From DASQYE01 sp036389675 (GTDB lineage Bacteria > Acidobacteriota > Blastocatellia > Pyrinomonadales > Pyrinomonadaceae): a stretch of DNA of 64,000 nt. Every line of letters begins with the position of its first letter. The first letter of the stretch is position 1. Shown piece by piece: positions 45,101 to 53,961 of this stretch. The DNA is taken from assembly GCA_036389675.1 (NCBI GenBank), contig DASVWI010000035.1, positions 26,713 to 90,712 of the forward strand, in the 5' to 3' direction. Position numbers and translations under genes: made by a program. A model generated the notes under the pieces. The model saw only the letters and a list, made by a program, of their open reading frames with translations. It did not search any database and was not told where the DNA came from.

Positions 45101-45308
45101 GGCGACCAATTGGGATCAGCTGGCGTGGGAACATCTTGAAAATTTCGACGGCCTTCGTTTCATAGACCTCAACGTGCCGATTCGCGCAAGCGTCACCGAG
45201 TCACCCGACGGACAGTTTCAATGGGGAAGGAACGCGGCGGACATGGCTTACATCCTCTATCAGGTTCCGGTGATGGTGGCCTTTCATGGCGCGGACATGC
45301 TGGAATAA
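42129..45308 (+). CDS. Unknown 1059-residue membrane-hairpin protein of the DUF6603 cluster
   Basis: Starts at a GTG two bases after the DUF6603 stop (taatc-gtg), so it is almost surely translated by coupling. The first residues YTFLPWMRQGIAAEI look like a family start. The N-terminal half is globular with WAWAHVHVSQ and ENTAYHAFVIPAFETGRLAGLG. A hydrophobic pair at ~579-625 (LALLVLLALAFVLMIVSGAFIIFVPVISAL) suggests a membrane hairpin in the middle. The C-terminal half includes HPIFSEPMYRPMRDIS and LGFNLTASAAKGNPDPEA. I recognise it only as a protein found with DUF6603 and the two giants that follow; no function can be given. Confidence 0.7.
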   Translation: MDTLKNYTFLPWMRQGIAAEIGVVDDLGSDESGTARQRAEVLVSFKVNAQPVSRPVQLLGPGDVLGFNPQAVVKTEPGNWVTDFEANYLPYVEFYEEDFLWRFTPARSAGDLEQSRLRPWIFLIVLEASEFDEKKTGGPLAAFEIREGLDPNELFPDKEQSWAWAHVHVSQNIIGGKLQTTTGQEARAVEQNLAGILGINPDNASSRLLCPRKLRENTAYHAFVIPAFETGRLAGLGLEIPSDIDGQQASWGTNQRLYPIYYRWFFQTGVKGDFEFLVDLLKPRPVDKRVGVRDMDMRKPGYEVEGMLPPLDVMGLEGALRSPETESSPPQWPPANTDFDHPPAGSAGDFLNQLEEAVNLQFDIQQEETAEHPHPDPIISPPLYGKWYAKAEKLEVQNGAGWVNELNRDPRYRTSAGVGTQVIQKEQERLMQQAWSQLGDLLQTNQKIRQLQLGWMSSHVMYRKNVLPQSSAQLLGFTRAVQARVLGSPTTIANQVSESRLPQAALNPAFRKITRSRGAIMRKIVPDVQSPARVVIEGLNAGTLSAAPPPPEPTGQISLDTMAQTLIPDWMPEWLGRWLRENIVRLALLVLLALAFVLMIVSGAFIIFVPVISALSALLMLAERLRAQLETADAFHEANFKPSLVDEIPARPNFLLTEFEAPMPDSGGSGNADSVEAANFRVALKDAYNVYQTPPPIAPQRQPLNINNAVVRLQQSLDPAVAIPKRAEFILRIPATIKDSYLRPHRTPVPVMAHPIFSEPMYRPMRDISAELLAPNLHLISNNTISLMETNQRFIEAYMVGLNHEMACELLWRGFPTDQRGSYFRQFWDVADAVNREPDKTAAQIEEASLDITRLHTWERQTALGTHENRPLPSGAEPGESRLVLVVRGDLLRKYPTAVIYAQRAKWITDGTGRVVRELDDGNPVQTIKLPIFKAEIEPDIRFLGFNLTASAAKGNPDPEAADPGWFFVIQERPGEPRFGLDNLSDDSPATATNWDQLAWEHLENFDGLRFIDLNVPIRASVTESPDGQFQWGRNAADMAYILYQVPVMVAFHGADMLE

Positions 45309-45337
45309 ATCCTAAAGCCCGTAGACTCCATTAAACT

Positions 45338-48300
45338 ATGCACGACCAAATCAAAAGGGCTCGGCAAGCGTGGCGCGCAGCCGACGAAAGCCTGTACGGC
45401 AATCAGAACCGGCTGCGCGCCAAAGAAGCGCAACTCCTCGATGCGAAGCGGCTGGGCAAAGAGGGCACGCAAAGGGCGGAGGGCCTTGAACGTGAGATCG
45501 CTTCCCTGAAAGAGCTGATCGCCGAAGATCAATCAAGGTTGCAATCCCTGAAATCCGAGTTGTCGGACGTGATCGCGGAGTTCGTCCTGCCCCAATCGCC
45601 GCAGCGAATGGTCTCTCAACTGGACGACCGCCTGCCTTGCCTGCTGTTTCCCCTGCGGATGGAGACGCGCTTTATGGGCGCTGAAGGCAGACGCGAGTTA
45701 TGGGTGCGCGTCTACCCGGATGATGTCGTCGTGCATACACACGAAAAAGAGCTTACGCGCGACGAGGCCGATTCCGGTGTCCAATACTGGATTGAGCGAA
45801 CGCTCGCCGCTTCGCTTGAGGATGCAGCCGAAAGAGATCGACTGGAAAAAGGAGCATGGCGCGCTCTGGCAAACAGCTATGGAGGGACTAGAGCCTCATG
45901 GGTCGCGTCCGAGATTAAAAGAAGGGCGATTGACAGGGAAGCGAGCGAGGACTTCTCCTTCCTGTTGATGCAGGTGGAGGTCTCTCGTATTCTCAACGAC
46001 CCGCAGGCGAGCGCGGAGGCCCGGCGTAGCTCGATCATGTCCGTGCTGGCGTCGCCTCACCCGCTCGCGCTTTTGATTCGTGACCGCATCTCGCAGCTTC
46101 TCACAGCCGACGAGCAGCTCGCGGACGCGACGCGTCAGGCCATCATGCAAACCGTCAAAGACGGCATCCTGACCCATCTGGGCTTCAACCTTGAGGAACT
46201 GAAACCCGAAAGCTGGAGCCGCGCGCCGCGAACTGAGGTCATGCCTGATCGTTTCGTGCTGGTCGGATTTACAGATGGAATCAAACTTGAGCAGCCTTTC
46301 CCGAACGCCGTGCCCAGCCCCCTGATCTTAGGGCCGAACCCGCAGAATTTCGAGTCGGAGCTGGCCCAGCGTGGTGGCGATCTGGTCGTGGGCGAAGATT
46401 ACGCGTGGGTCGGGAATTTTGATAAGGCCATCGAGGCGGGCATGGCTATGCGCGTGCCGTTGCGCGAGCCTTTCGCCAGCGCGGGTTTCGACCGCCTGAT
46501 GGTCCTGGGGATGCGAGTCTCCTCCGAAGCTGCCGATCACAGAGAGTTGCTGGAGGAGTTGATAGACAATCACCATTACGCGCCGGAAGGGATGAGTTTT
46601 CTCCCGCAAGGCACGCCGACGAATCACACCGGCGAGCTGCGCTCAGGTTTCTCGACGGACGACGCCGAAGGCGACGCGACTTTTGAAACAGAAACAAAGC
46701 AACCGGACATCGAAGCCGCAACCGATGATCTGGATAAAACTGACGCGCAGCGCCTCGCAGAAGCGTTGGATATCAGTCTGGACAAACTGGCATCGCTGGC
46801 CCACGCGGGACGCAGGGAGGTGGCGCAGGCCAAGGTGATGAACAGAGCCCTCTGGCCTGCGACGCTCGGTTATTATCTGGACGAGCTGCTGGAAATCGAG
46901 GCTGCTGCGATTGGCAACATACGCGTGTTCTTCACGGAGAATGTTGTCGCGCGGGGAAGCCTGCCGGCCATCCGCGTCGGCAAACAACCCTACGGCATTC
47001 TCCTGACCAGTGCCTTCGGCAAGTGGCAGGTCAATGAGAAGGTGGACGGTGAAGATTCACCTTTCCTGCGTCAGGCCCACGACTTGATGAAGAAAGCCGA
47101 AAACCAGTGGCAACAACTGGTCGGACAGGTTTCGCATGTCGATGCCGGGGGCGATTCATTCAAGAATCTGCTGAACATCCTGGGCCTGCACGCCACTTCG
47201 GTTGACTTCGCGCGTCGAATCGGCACTTACAAAACCATGCTCTGGAATCTGGCGCACCTGCGGACAGGCCGGAACTTCGCTTCTTCCGACCCGACGGCGC
47301 GCTACTTTCAGGAGATCAGCTCACGCGGCATAGCCCTGTTGAACCAGCTGCAGTTGGAGTTTCCAAAGCTGCCGAAACTCTTCGGTCTCCTGTTTGCGAA
47401 CAGAACCTCCGGCATCAACGGGCCACTTGTAGACGACGTGCAATCGGCTGATGACGAGATATTATCGGAGACCAATGGACTGCCCGAGAGGTACGCCGTC
47501 ACCGTCAGAGATGGTGAAGAAGAGAGGGTCGAGGACAAGAATTATATCGGCTGGCTGGTGAGCGCCGATATAAACAGTCTGAAGCAGCAACAGTTATTTA
47601 ATCAGGGCGGGCAGCAACTGCCCGCGCCTCCCGCCCTGCTCTACAGGATGCTGCACCGCGCTTTGTTGCTCTCTCATTTCGATGCCACGATGAATCTCTA
47701 CGAAGAACTCGCGCTCGTCAATAAGAATATTCGGCGAGAGCTGGATTCCACCAATATCGAAGCGGGCCGAAGCGTCACGCGCTGGGAGTTCATAGAGGCG
47801 AAGGTCAACCGGGTCATGCCGCAGGTGAGCGAGGCGAATCTCTCAATCGGGGATTTTCTGGCGACGCCGGACGGGTTGGGCCTTCCAGCCGCCTTCACTC
47901 TGGCCGAGGTGAGAGATTGCATCGGACGCCTCGAAGGTCGTCGGACGGCGGAGCTTGAACGCCTGTTTGCCGAACACATAGACCTCTGCTCCTATCGTCT
48001 GGACGCGTGGCAAACCGCGCTCTTTACGAAACGGCTCGAACGCCTCAATCTTCTACGCGATAGCGACGCCGGAGAGGGCGGGCCGAGACGCGGCCTTCAC
48101 ATAGGCGCTTACGGCTGGCTGGAAAACGTCCGGCCCGCGCCCGCGCCTCTGCGTGTGTCACCCGACGAGATTCCCGCGAGCCTCAGGGAGGACGGGGTCG
48201 AGGTGATTGAACAGCCGGACAACGGCGGCTATATTCATGGGCCTTCGCTCAATCACGCCGTCGCCGCAGCCGTGCTGCGCAACGCCTATCTCACCCATGC

Positions 48301-50656
48301 CGATCAGGATAACGCCGATCATTTCGCCGTCACGCTGACTTCCGAGCGCGTGCGTAAGGCTTTTTCGTTTCTCGAAGGCATACGCAACGGGCAGGAGCTG
48401 GGGGCTTTGCTCGGATACCAGTTTGAGCGCGCGCTGCACGACCGCTATGTGATTGACGGCAGGGCTCTGGATCAGTTCATCCTCGCTTTCCGAAAAAAGT
48501 ATCCGCTCGTCGCCGATAAGATCACGCCCGATGAGGCCAATGAGGGCATAGCCCGCAAAGAGGCTACGCAGGTCGTGGACGGCTACGCGCTGCTCGAAGC
48601 GGTCTTTCTACAGGAGCCGCCTTTGCAATATCCCTTCGGCGTAGAGGGGTTGCCGCTCGATGAGGCGGACGGGGCAAGGCAGGCCATCATCGCGGAAGTC
48701 AAACGCCTTGAGGATACGCTTGATTCCATCGCTGATCTGTCGCTGGCCGAAAGCGTCTTTCAGGTAACTCAGGGGAATTATGAGCGGGCCGGCGCAACGC
48801 TCAAAGCGCTTTCGGAAGGCAACGCGCCGCCCGAGCCGGAGATAGTCCGCACGCCCCGTAGCGGCGCAGTCGTCAATCACAAGCTGGCCCTGCACTTTGA
48901 AACCGGTGCTGTGGCGAGTCCGTGGGGCGGGCCGCCTACGCCCAGATCGCTCGCCGTGCCCGGCCTCAACAAGTGGCTCGGCGACCTCATCGGCGCGCCC
49001 GACTCGCTTCGGTTCGCAGTCACCTATGAGCTTGATAACGTCCTGACCATTATTTCCCTCACCGAGCTTGAGCTGCAACCCGTTGATCTGATTTATCTGA
49101 TCGGAGATCAACCCGGCACAGTCAGCGGGGCGAAGCAGATCAACGATCTGACGGAGCTCGAAGCCCGCATCGAATATGTTTTCAGGTTAAAGAGGAAAGC
49201 CGCCGACCCGAATTGGGATGCGTCAGGGCGCGTGACGATTCACTTCATGAGCCGCGAATCATTTCCCTCGCCCGACGTTAGAACATTTTTCGAGATGCTC
49301 CCGCTGCTCCGTAATTTACGAACGCTCGTGACGAGTTGTCGCCCGCTCGGCGCGGACGATTACGTGTTGCCGTCCGAAGAAAGCACCGATCCAAACGGCG
49401 TGGATAACCCGGGGCAGTGGGACTTGGCGGCCTTGAAGCAATCGCTGGACAGTGCGGCAGCTTCTTTGAAAGACAGGCTGAGCGAGCTTGAGGGTCTGCT
49501 CTCTTCCATTCCGCCCGACGCCCTGAGCCGAGACCCGTCCGAGGCAGGAGACCTGAGCGGGGTTGATTACGATGCTTTGCGCGACCAACTGATAGGGCTC
49601 TCCCTTTTCGGCCTGCCCGGCGCATTCCCCAAACACGCGCTCTTACAGGAGCTCGCGCCGGACGCCACCGAAGCGCAACGTCTGGCCTTGCTGCGTGCCC
49701 GTCAAGCTCTGATCGAGCAGGCGTTTCTTACACATGAGCAGGGCAGCAGCCGTCACGCTGAGGCCCAGTCCCTGAGCACGTTCAGCCAGTTGAGCGCGGA
49801 GGAAATCAACCGGCTGAAGGCGGAAGAAAAGGCGGAGATATACCAGCAGGCCGCGGCTTTGATTCTGGGCGATGCTTTCCGTTTGCTGCCCGCCTTTACA
49901 TTCAGGAATCGGCCCGAGATCGAAGCGGCTCATGCCTTTTCCAGCGCCGCGCCCCCGGAGCAAAGCCTGCTGCGTTTTACCCAGCAGAGGCTGCAATCCG
50001 TCGTCGCCAATCCTGTTATCGACGACTGGCGCGAGCTGGCGGTCGAGGAGTGGCTGGAGGGCGTCGCGGCGGTTCGGGAAAAAGTGGGTCTGGTCGATCA
50101 GGTGCATACTTATCAGGAGGCATTTGAAGGTCAGGCGATCACCTTCCGAGCGCTGCAACTTCCTTTCGACAAAAAGGCGCACTGGGTCGCTCTTGAGTTT
50201 CCCGAAGTGAGCCCAGAGCAACTGGATGCTCCCGATAGCTTTGTCCCCGCGGGCGATTTCCTATCCATCGTGCGGCACTTACCCGCTGGCTATGACGCCG
50301 CCGCTGCTCAGGCCGGCTTGTTGATAGACGAATGGAACGAAGTGATACCAAACCGCATCGAGACGACGGGCATCGCCCTCCATTACAATCAGCCGAACAC
50401 CGAGCCTCCGCAATGTCTGCTGCTGGCGGTCAGCCCGGTCATCAAGGGACGATGGGAATGGGACGACCTCGTTGACACGTTGATCGATACCTTCGACAGG
50501 GCAAAGCGCAGGGCCGTGGAGCCGGATTTTCTGCGGGCCACTCCCTATGCTCAACTCTTGCCTGCCGTCCTCAGCACCTTTACCAGTCATCCCTTCGGCA
50601 CGATCTCGACGAACCTCGCCGCCCAGCCGGGGTCAATGATTTTTGAGCAACCATGA
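45338..50656 (+). CDS. Unknown 1772-residue giant protein with N-terminal coiled coil
   Basis: Residues ~1-85 form a charged coiled coil (Glu/Lys/Leu-rich), then comes a conserved-looking part starting RLPCLLFPLRMETRFMG, with ELWVRVYPDDVVVHTHEKELTRDEA and a following YWIERTLAAS. This block is the best family marker. The rest is long and mixed alpha/beta with no TM segment, signal peptide or known catalytic motif. It looks cytosolic and may be a scaffold. The frame is intact for 5.3 kb, which argues for selection. It lies 29 bases after the 1059-residue protein gene and 42 before the next. Confidence 0.7.
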   Translation: MHDQIKRARQAWRAADESLYGNQNRLRAKEAQLLDAKRLGKEGTQRAEGLEREIASLKELIAEDQSRLQSLKSELSDVIAEFVLPQSPQRMVSQLDDRLPCLLFPLRMETRFMGAEGRRELWVRVYPDDVVVHTHEKELTRDEADSGVQYWIERTLAASLEDAAERDRLEKGAWRALANSYGGTRASWVASEIKRRAIDREASEDFSFLLMQVEVSRILNDPQASAEARRSSIMSVLASPHPLALLIRDRISQLLTADEQLADATRQAIMQTVKDGILTHLGFNLEELKPESWSRAPRTEVMPDRFVLVGFTDGIKLEQPFPNAVPSPLILGPNPQNFESELAQRGGDLVVGEDYAWVGNFDKAIEAGMAMRVPLREPFASAGFDRLMVLGMRVSSEAADHRELLEELIDNHHYAPEGMSFLPQGTPTNHTGELRSGFSTDDAEGDATFETETKQPDIEAATDDLDKTDAQRLAEALDISLDKLASLAHAGRREVAQAKVMNRALWPATLGYYLDELLEIEAAAIGNIRVFFTENVVARGSLPAIRVGKQPYGILLTSAFGKWQVNEKVDGEDSPFLRQAHDLMKKAENQWQQLVGQVSHVDAGGDSFKNLLNILGLHATSVDFARRIGTYKTMLWNLAHLRTGRNFASSDPTARYFQEISSRGIALLNQLQLEFPKLPKLFGLLFANRTSGINGPLVDDVQSADDEILSETNGLPERYAVTVRDGEEERVEDKNYIGWLVSADINSLKQQQLFNQGGQQLPAPPALLYRMLHRALLLSHFDATMNLYEELALVNKNIRRELDSTNIEAGRSVTRWEFIEAKVNRVMPQVSEANLSIGDFLATPDGLGLPAAFTLAEVRDCIGRLEGRRTAELERLFAEHIDLCSYRLDAWQTALFTKRLERLNLLRDSDAGEGGPRRGLHIGAYGWLENVRPAPAPLRVSPDEIPASLREDGVEVIEQPDNGGYIHGPSLNHAVAAAVLRNAYLTHADQDNADHFAVTLTSERVRKAFSFLEGIRNGQELGALLGYQFERALHDRYVIDGRALDQFILAFRKKYPLVADKITPDEANEGIARKEATQVVDGYALLEAVFLQEPPLQYPFGVEGLPLDEADGARQAIIAEVKRLEDTLDSIADLSLAESVFQVTQGNYERAGATLKALSEGNAPPEPEIVRTPRSGAVVNHKLALHFETGAVASPWGGPPTPRSLAVPGLNKWLGDLIGAPDSLRFAVTYELDNVLTIISLTELELQPVDLIYLIGDQPGTVSGAKQINDLTELEARIEYVFRLKRKAADPNWDASGRVTIHFMSRESFPSPDVRTFFEMLPLLRNLRTLVTSCRPLGADDYVLPSEESTDPNGVDNPGQWDLAALKQSLDSAAASLKDRLSELEGLLSSIPPDALSRDPSEAGDLSGVDYDALRDQLIGLSLFGLPGAFPKHALLQELAPDATEAQRLALLRARQALIEQAFLTHEQGSSRHAEAQSLSTFSQLSAEEINRLKAEEKAEIYQQAAALILGDAFRLLPAFTFRNRPEIEAAHAFSSAAPPEQSLLRFTQQRLQSVVANPVIDDWRELAVEEWLEGVAAVREKVGLVDQVHTYQEAFEGQAITFRALQLPFDKKAHWVALEFPEVSPEQLDAPDSFVPAGDFLSIVRHLPAGYDAAAAQAGLLIDEWNEVIPNRIETTGIALHYNQPNTEPPQCLLLAVSPVIKGRWEWDDLVDTLIDTFDRAKRRAVEPDFLRATPYAQLLPAVLSTFTSHPFGTISTNLAAQPGSMIFEQP

Positions 50657-50698
50657 TCGCGGAGCGACCCGCTTCGCCTCAAGAGAGAGAGACAAGAG

Positions 50699-52627
50699 AT
50701 GCCGCAGCAAATAGATTCGGCCTTGAAGCAGTTATTGCTGACAGCGGACTTTCGTCCGGCCATTACGTTGTGGAATCGTCTGGAAGGACGCCCCAGAAAG
50801 GAAGAGTTCGAGCGCAGCCTGAGCGCGGAGATACGCGACCCGCTGTGGATGCTCACACGTCAATGGCAGTTCGGCGAATTCAAGGGAGAAGATGCCGGGT
50901 CGGCGGTCAAGGCGCGCGTGCAGCTGAACACCAGCCGGATAGACAGGTATGCGGTCAAGTCGGAGAATCCCCTAGCTACGGGTGGAGAGAAGTGGGAGAA
51001 GGCCGTGCCCTACGACATCTCTCTCCCTCTTGAGACGGAGGTGGAGCGAGAGCCGTTGTTGGATTCAGGCCCTGATGGCGGCGGCAGCAGCAACTGCCTC
51101 GCCGTTCGCAGCCAGATGGGTCGCCAGTGGATGCGTTTGTTGAAGCAGGCGGGAATGCCTGAACTAAAGAGCGCGTTTCTCGAAAGATTCGGCTTTGAAG
51201 ATGTGTCGGAGAAACCCGACCCGAGCAAAGCGGAGCAGCTTGAAGCGTCACAGTTGCAGAGCGACCCGGCGGCATGGCAATCCTTACGGGCAGTCAGGGG
51301 GCGATTGCCTGACGGGCATAAGTTGCTGGCCGCAATCGAAAGCGGCGACTTTGAGCTTTGGGTGGAAGACAAATTTGATTCCGCTTCGTGGCAGGCGCTG
51401 AAGGATTTGGGGCGTATCTTCAGAACGTGGTTCTACCGATTATATTCCCAGCCACAGGCGGAGATTGAAGATGCCTGGGCTCCCTCTTATCTGGAATATC
51501 AATTCGCCGTCTCTGCGCCGGAAGACGAGTCGGGCGCTGGGCGGGCGCTGCTGGTCGCAGAACAATATCATCAGGGCCATCTGGACTGGTATGCCTTCGA
51601 CGTTGACAGGGAAAGCCATCTGGAAGACCTCCCCGGTGCTTCTTTTTCAGAAGACAGCTTTGAAGTGCGCGCGCCGCTGGCCTTCCTGCTTACGCATATC
51701 GAGTTTAACGGCATGCCCAATGTTCGCTGGTGGGAGTTTGAAGATCGGCGGACGGATTTCGGGAGCATCCGGGCCGGGACGACAGACATTCCTCTACTGA
51801 TGCTCGCCGAGTTTGGCTTGATATACGGCAACGACTGGAACGTCATCCCCTATAACCTGGAAGTGGGCACGCTGGCTGAGATCAAGGGAATCATCGTGAC
51901 GGATGTGTTCGGCGTGAGAACCCTGATTCGCGCCGCCGGTCAGGGACAGCGCATGAACTGGCAAAAGTGGTCTATGTACTCGCTGGCGGGCACGGATGCC
52001 GCAGATCATCGCTTATGGCTGCCGCCCTCAGTGGCAAAAATTCAGGAAAGCTATCCCATAGAGAAGGTCACGCTGGCCCGCGATGAGATGACGAACATGG
52101 TCTGGGGCATAGAGGAACGGATTCCCGGCATGTCGGGTAACGGCGTGGACGGCTTCGAGGCGGCCACGGCCCTCTCCGAACACTTTTCGCAACGTGCCCC
52201 TCAAACACAGGCCGGCCCGACGGCCAACGAGGCGAAAATTCGCTATGTGCTGGGCACGACCGTTCCTGAAAACTGGATTCCATTTATCGGCAGGCACAAC
52301 CCGGGCTCTAATCGGCAGATACGCTTGCAGCGGGCCTCGATGCCGCGCCTCACCGACGCACTCCCCAATACACGCATAGAGCCTCGCGGAAAGATATTGC
52401 GAACGGGGCTGGATGTGGCGGGCGACAAAAAACCCTATTTCCTGCACGAAGAGGAAGTCCCTCGCGCGGGCGTGATCGTCACGCGCAGCTTCCAACGCGC
52501 ACGCTGGTTTGATGGAAAGGTTTATACCTGGATAGGGCGACGCAAGCAGACGGGCCGGGGAGAAGGCGCAAGCGGGCTGGCCTTCGATCAAATCGTGCCG
52601 CTGGAGACAAAGCCGGGCTCTGTCTGA
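50699..52627 (+). CDS. Unknown 642-residue protein of the DUF6603 cluster
   Basis: Starts MPQQIDSALKQLLLTADFRPAITLWNRLEGRP. The stretch SLSAEIRDPLWMLTRQWQFGEFKGEDAGSAVKARV is a strong pattern that I believe recurs in other bacteria next to DUF6603. The rest is soluble and mixed (DRRTDFGSIRAGTTDIP, MLAEFGLIYGNDWNVIPYNL, LPPSVAKIQESYPIEKVTLARDEM). No signal peptide, TM segment or catalytic motif is seen. Purine-rich agagagagacaagag precedes the ATG. It is the last of the four proteins before a 154-base gap that leads to the trypsin-TIR gene. Confidence 0.7.
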   Translation: MPQQIDSALKQLLLTADFRPAITLWNRLEGRPRKEEFERSLSAEIRDPLWMLTRQWQFGEFKGEDAGSAVKARVQLNTSRIDRYAVKSENPLATGGEKWEKAVPYDISLPLETEVEREPLLDSGPDGGGSSNCLAVRSQMGRQWMRLLKQAGMPELKSAFLERFGFEDVSEKPDPSKAEQLEASQLQSDPAAWQSLRAVRGRLPDGHKLLAAIESGDFELWVEDKFDSASWQALKDLGRIFRTWFYRLYSQPQAEIEDAWAPSYLEYQFAVSAPEDESGAGRALLVAEQYHQGHLDWYAFDVDRESHLEDLPGASFSEDSFEVRAPLAFLLTHIEFNGMPNVRWWEFEDRRTDFGSIRAGTTDIPLLMLAEFGLIYGNDWNVIPYNLEVGTLAEIKGIIVTDVFGVRTLIRAAGQGQRMNWQKWSMYSLAGTDAADHRLWLPPSVAKIQESYPIEKVTLARDEMTNMVWGIEERIPGMSGNGVDGFEAATALSEHFSQRAPQTQAGPTANEAKIRYVLGTTVPENWIPFIGRHNPGSNRQIRLQRASMPRLTDALPNTRIEPRGKILRTGLDVAGDKKPYFLHEEEVPRAGVIVTRSFQRARWFDGKVYTWIGRRKQTGRGEGASGLAFDQIVPLETKPGSV

Positions 52628-52781
52628 GCGGAGAATTTCAAGATGGTTTCAACCCGGAAGCTGGGCGAGCAAAGAATCCCAACTTTACAGCTCGGCATAT
52701 CTGTTGGAAGATGGTCGGCGGCATCCACGTCATCGACCGGCAAATGTCGTGGGGCTAATTCCTTCGGCCAGATCTTAATCA

Positions 52782-53879
52782 ATGCCAGCTCAACTCAACA
52801 CAGCTATCGCGCGTATCTTTACTTCAACGGGGGAAGTTGCTGGTGCGGGGTTTCTCATTTCGGGGACTCACGTCATCACCAGCGCCCACGTCATCGCTCA
52901 GGCTCTCAATCTTTCGGATGAGACCTCAGCCCAACCGTCCGATCATGTCCGGCTGGATTTCCCGCTCACCACCTCGCATACAAAATTCGATGCGCGGGTT
53001 GTTTGCTGGCGACCGGTCAGGGCCGATACTACCGCCTCGTCCTCTACGAAAGAGGATATAGCCGTTCTGGAGCTAGAGCTAAAGGGTCAGGAGATTGAGG
53101 CCAAACCGATTCACCTGACGAATGCCGGCAATGTGTGGGGCCATTCTTTTCGAGCCTTCGGCTTTCCGCCCCCCTACGACGCGGGGGCTTGGGTGTCGGG
53201 AAAACTTTTAGACCGTGTGGCCGGTAACAGGATTCAGATTGAAGTTCATACACAGTCCGGGCACTTCGTGACGGAGGGTTTCAGCGGAACGGCTGTGTGG
53301 GATGAGCAACTGGAGGGCGTCGTAGGGATGGTCGCGGGCTCTCCTCGGCGGGCCGACAATAATGCGGCTTCCGTCATTCCCACCGAGACGCTTCTCGGCG
53401 TCTGGCCTGATTTGCGCCCTCAAGCCGGCCCTCGTCCGATAGAACTGTTTTTTTCATACTCTCACCGCGACGAAAAGCTGCGCGACGAACTGGAGAAACA
53501 CCTCGCCATGCTGAAGCGGCAGGGATTAATCGAGGGCTGGCATGATCGCAAGATACTTGCTTCGAGCGAGTGGGCGGGCGAGATAGATGCTTACCTTGAC
53601 AGGGCGGACATCATACTGTTGCTCATTAGTGCTGACTTCTTAAACTCCAATTACTGTTATGGTGTTGAGATGAAGCGCGCCATCGAGCGCCATCAGGCGG
53701 GAGAAGCTCGTGTAGTGCCTATCCTCCTGCGCGAATGTGACTGGAAAAGCTCACCTTTTGCAAAGCTACACGCCCTGCCCACGGATGCTAAGCCGATAAC
53801 CAATTGGCCCAACCGCGCGCAGGCGTTCACGAACGTGGCGAAAGGGCTGAGGAGTCTGGTCGAGAGCCTGCGCCGTTAA
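52782..53879 (+). CDS. Trypsin-like protease fused to a TIR domain
   Basis: 365 residues. The N-terminal half is a trypsin/HtrA-type fold with a likely complete triad: H36 in TSAHVIA, D92 in EDIAVLEL and S168 in EGFSGTAVWD. The C-terminal half (~220-365) is a TIR_2-like domain: ELFFSYSHRDEKLRDEL, ADIILLLISADFLNSNYCYG, and candidate catalytic E296 in VEMKRA. TIR domains of this type often cleave NAD+; here the protease may be the sensor or trigger. No signal peptide, so it is cytosolic. The start lacks a good ribosome site. The TIR half is close to that of the protein at 58493-59896 (both have DFLNS, EMK.A.ERH.AG.ARV.PILLREC). Confidence 0.88.
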   Translation: MPAQLNTAIARIFTSTGEVAGAGFLISGTHVITSAHVIAQALNLSDETSAQPSDHVRLDFPLTTSHTKFDARVVCWRPVRADTTASSSTKEDIAVLELELKGQEIEAKPIHLTNAGNVWGHSFRAFGFPPPYDAGAWVSGKLLDRVAGNRIQIEVHTQSGHFVTEGFSGTAVWDEQLEGVVGMVAGSPRRADNNAASVIPTETLLGVWPDLRPQAGPRPIELFFSYSHRDEKLRDELEKHLAMLKRQGLIEGWHDRKILASSEWAGEIDAYLDRADIILLLISADFLNSNYCYGVEMKRAIERHQAGEARVVPILLRECDWKSSPFAKLHALPTDAKPITNWPNRAQAFTNVAKGLRSLVESLRR

Positions 53880-53961
53880 CGGCTTACGCGCAGGCAGTGC
53901 CCGTTTTAACTACCGGCGTGATTGGCGCGCTCGTCTGCCCGAAGCCGCTCGTCGCTTGCGC

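Noticed and set aside
42129..52627. Reading the large-protein cluster as phage tail or eCIS structural genes
   Set aside because: No sheath, tube, baseplate or spike motifs are seen in these proteins; the only contractile genes in the window belong to the T6SS.
53880..53961. Search for a bidirectional terminator between convergent genes
   Set aside because: Only a 4-base stem (GGCA/TGCC) before a short T-run was seen, too small to support.
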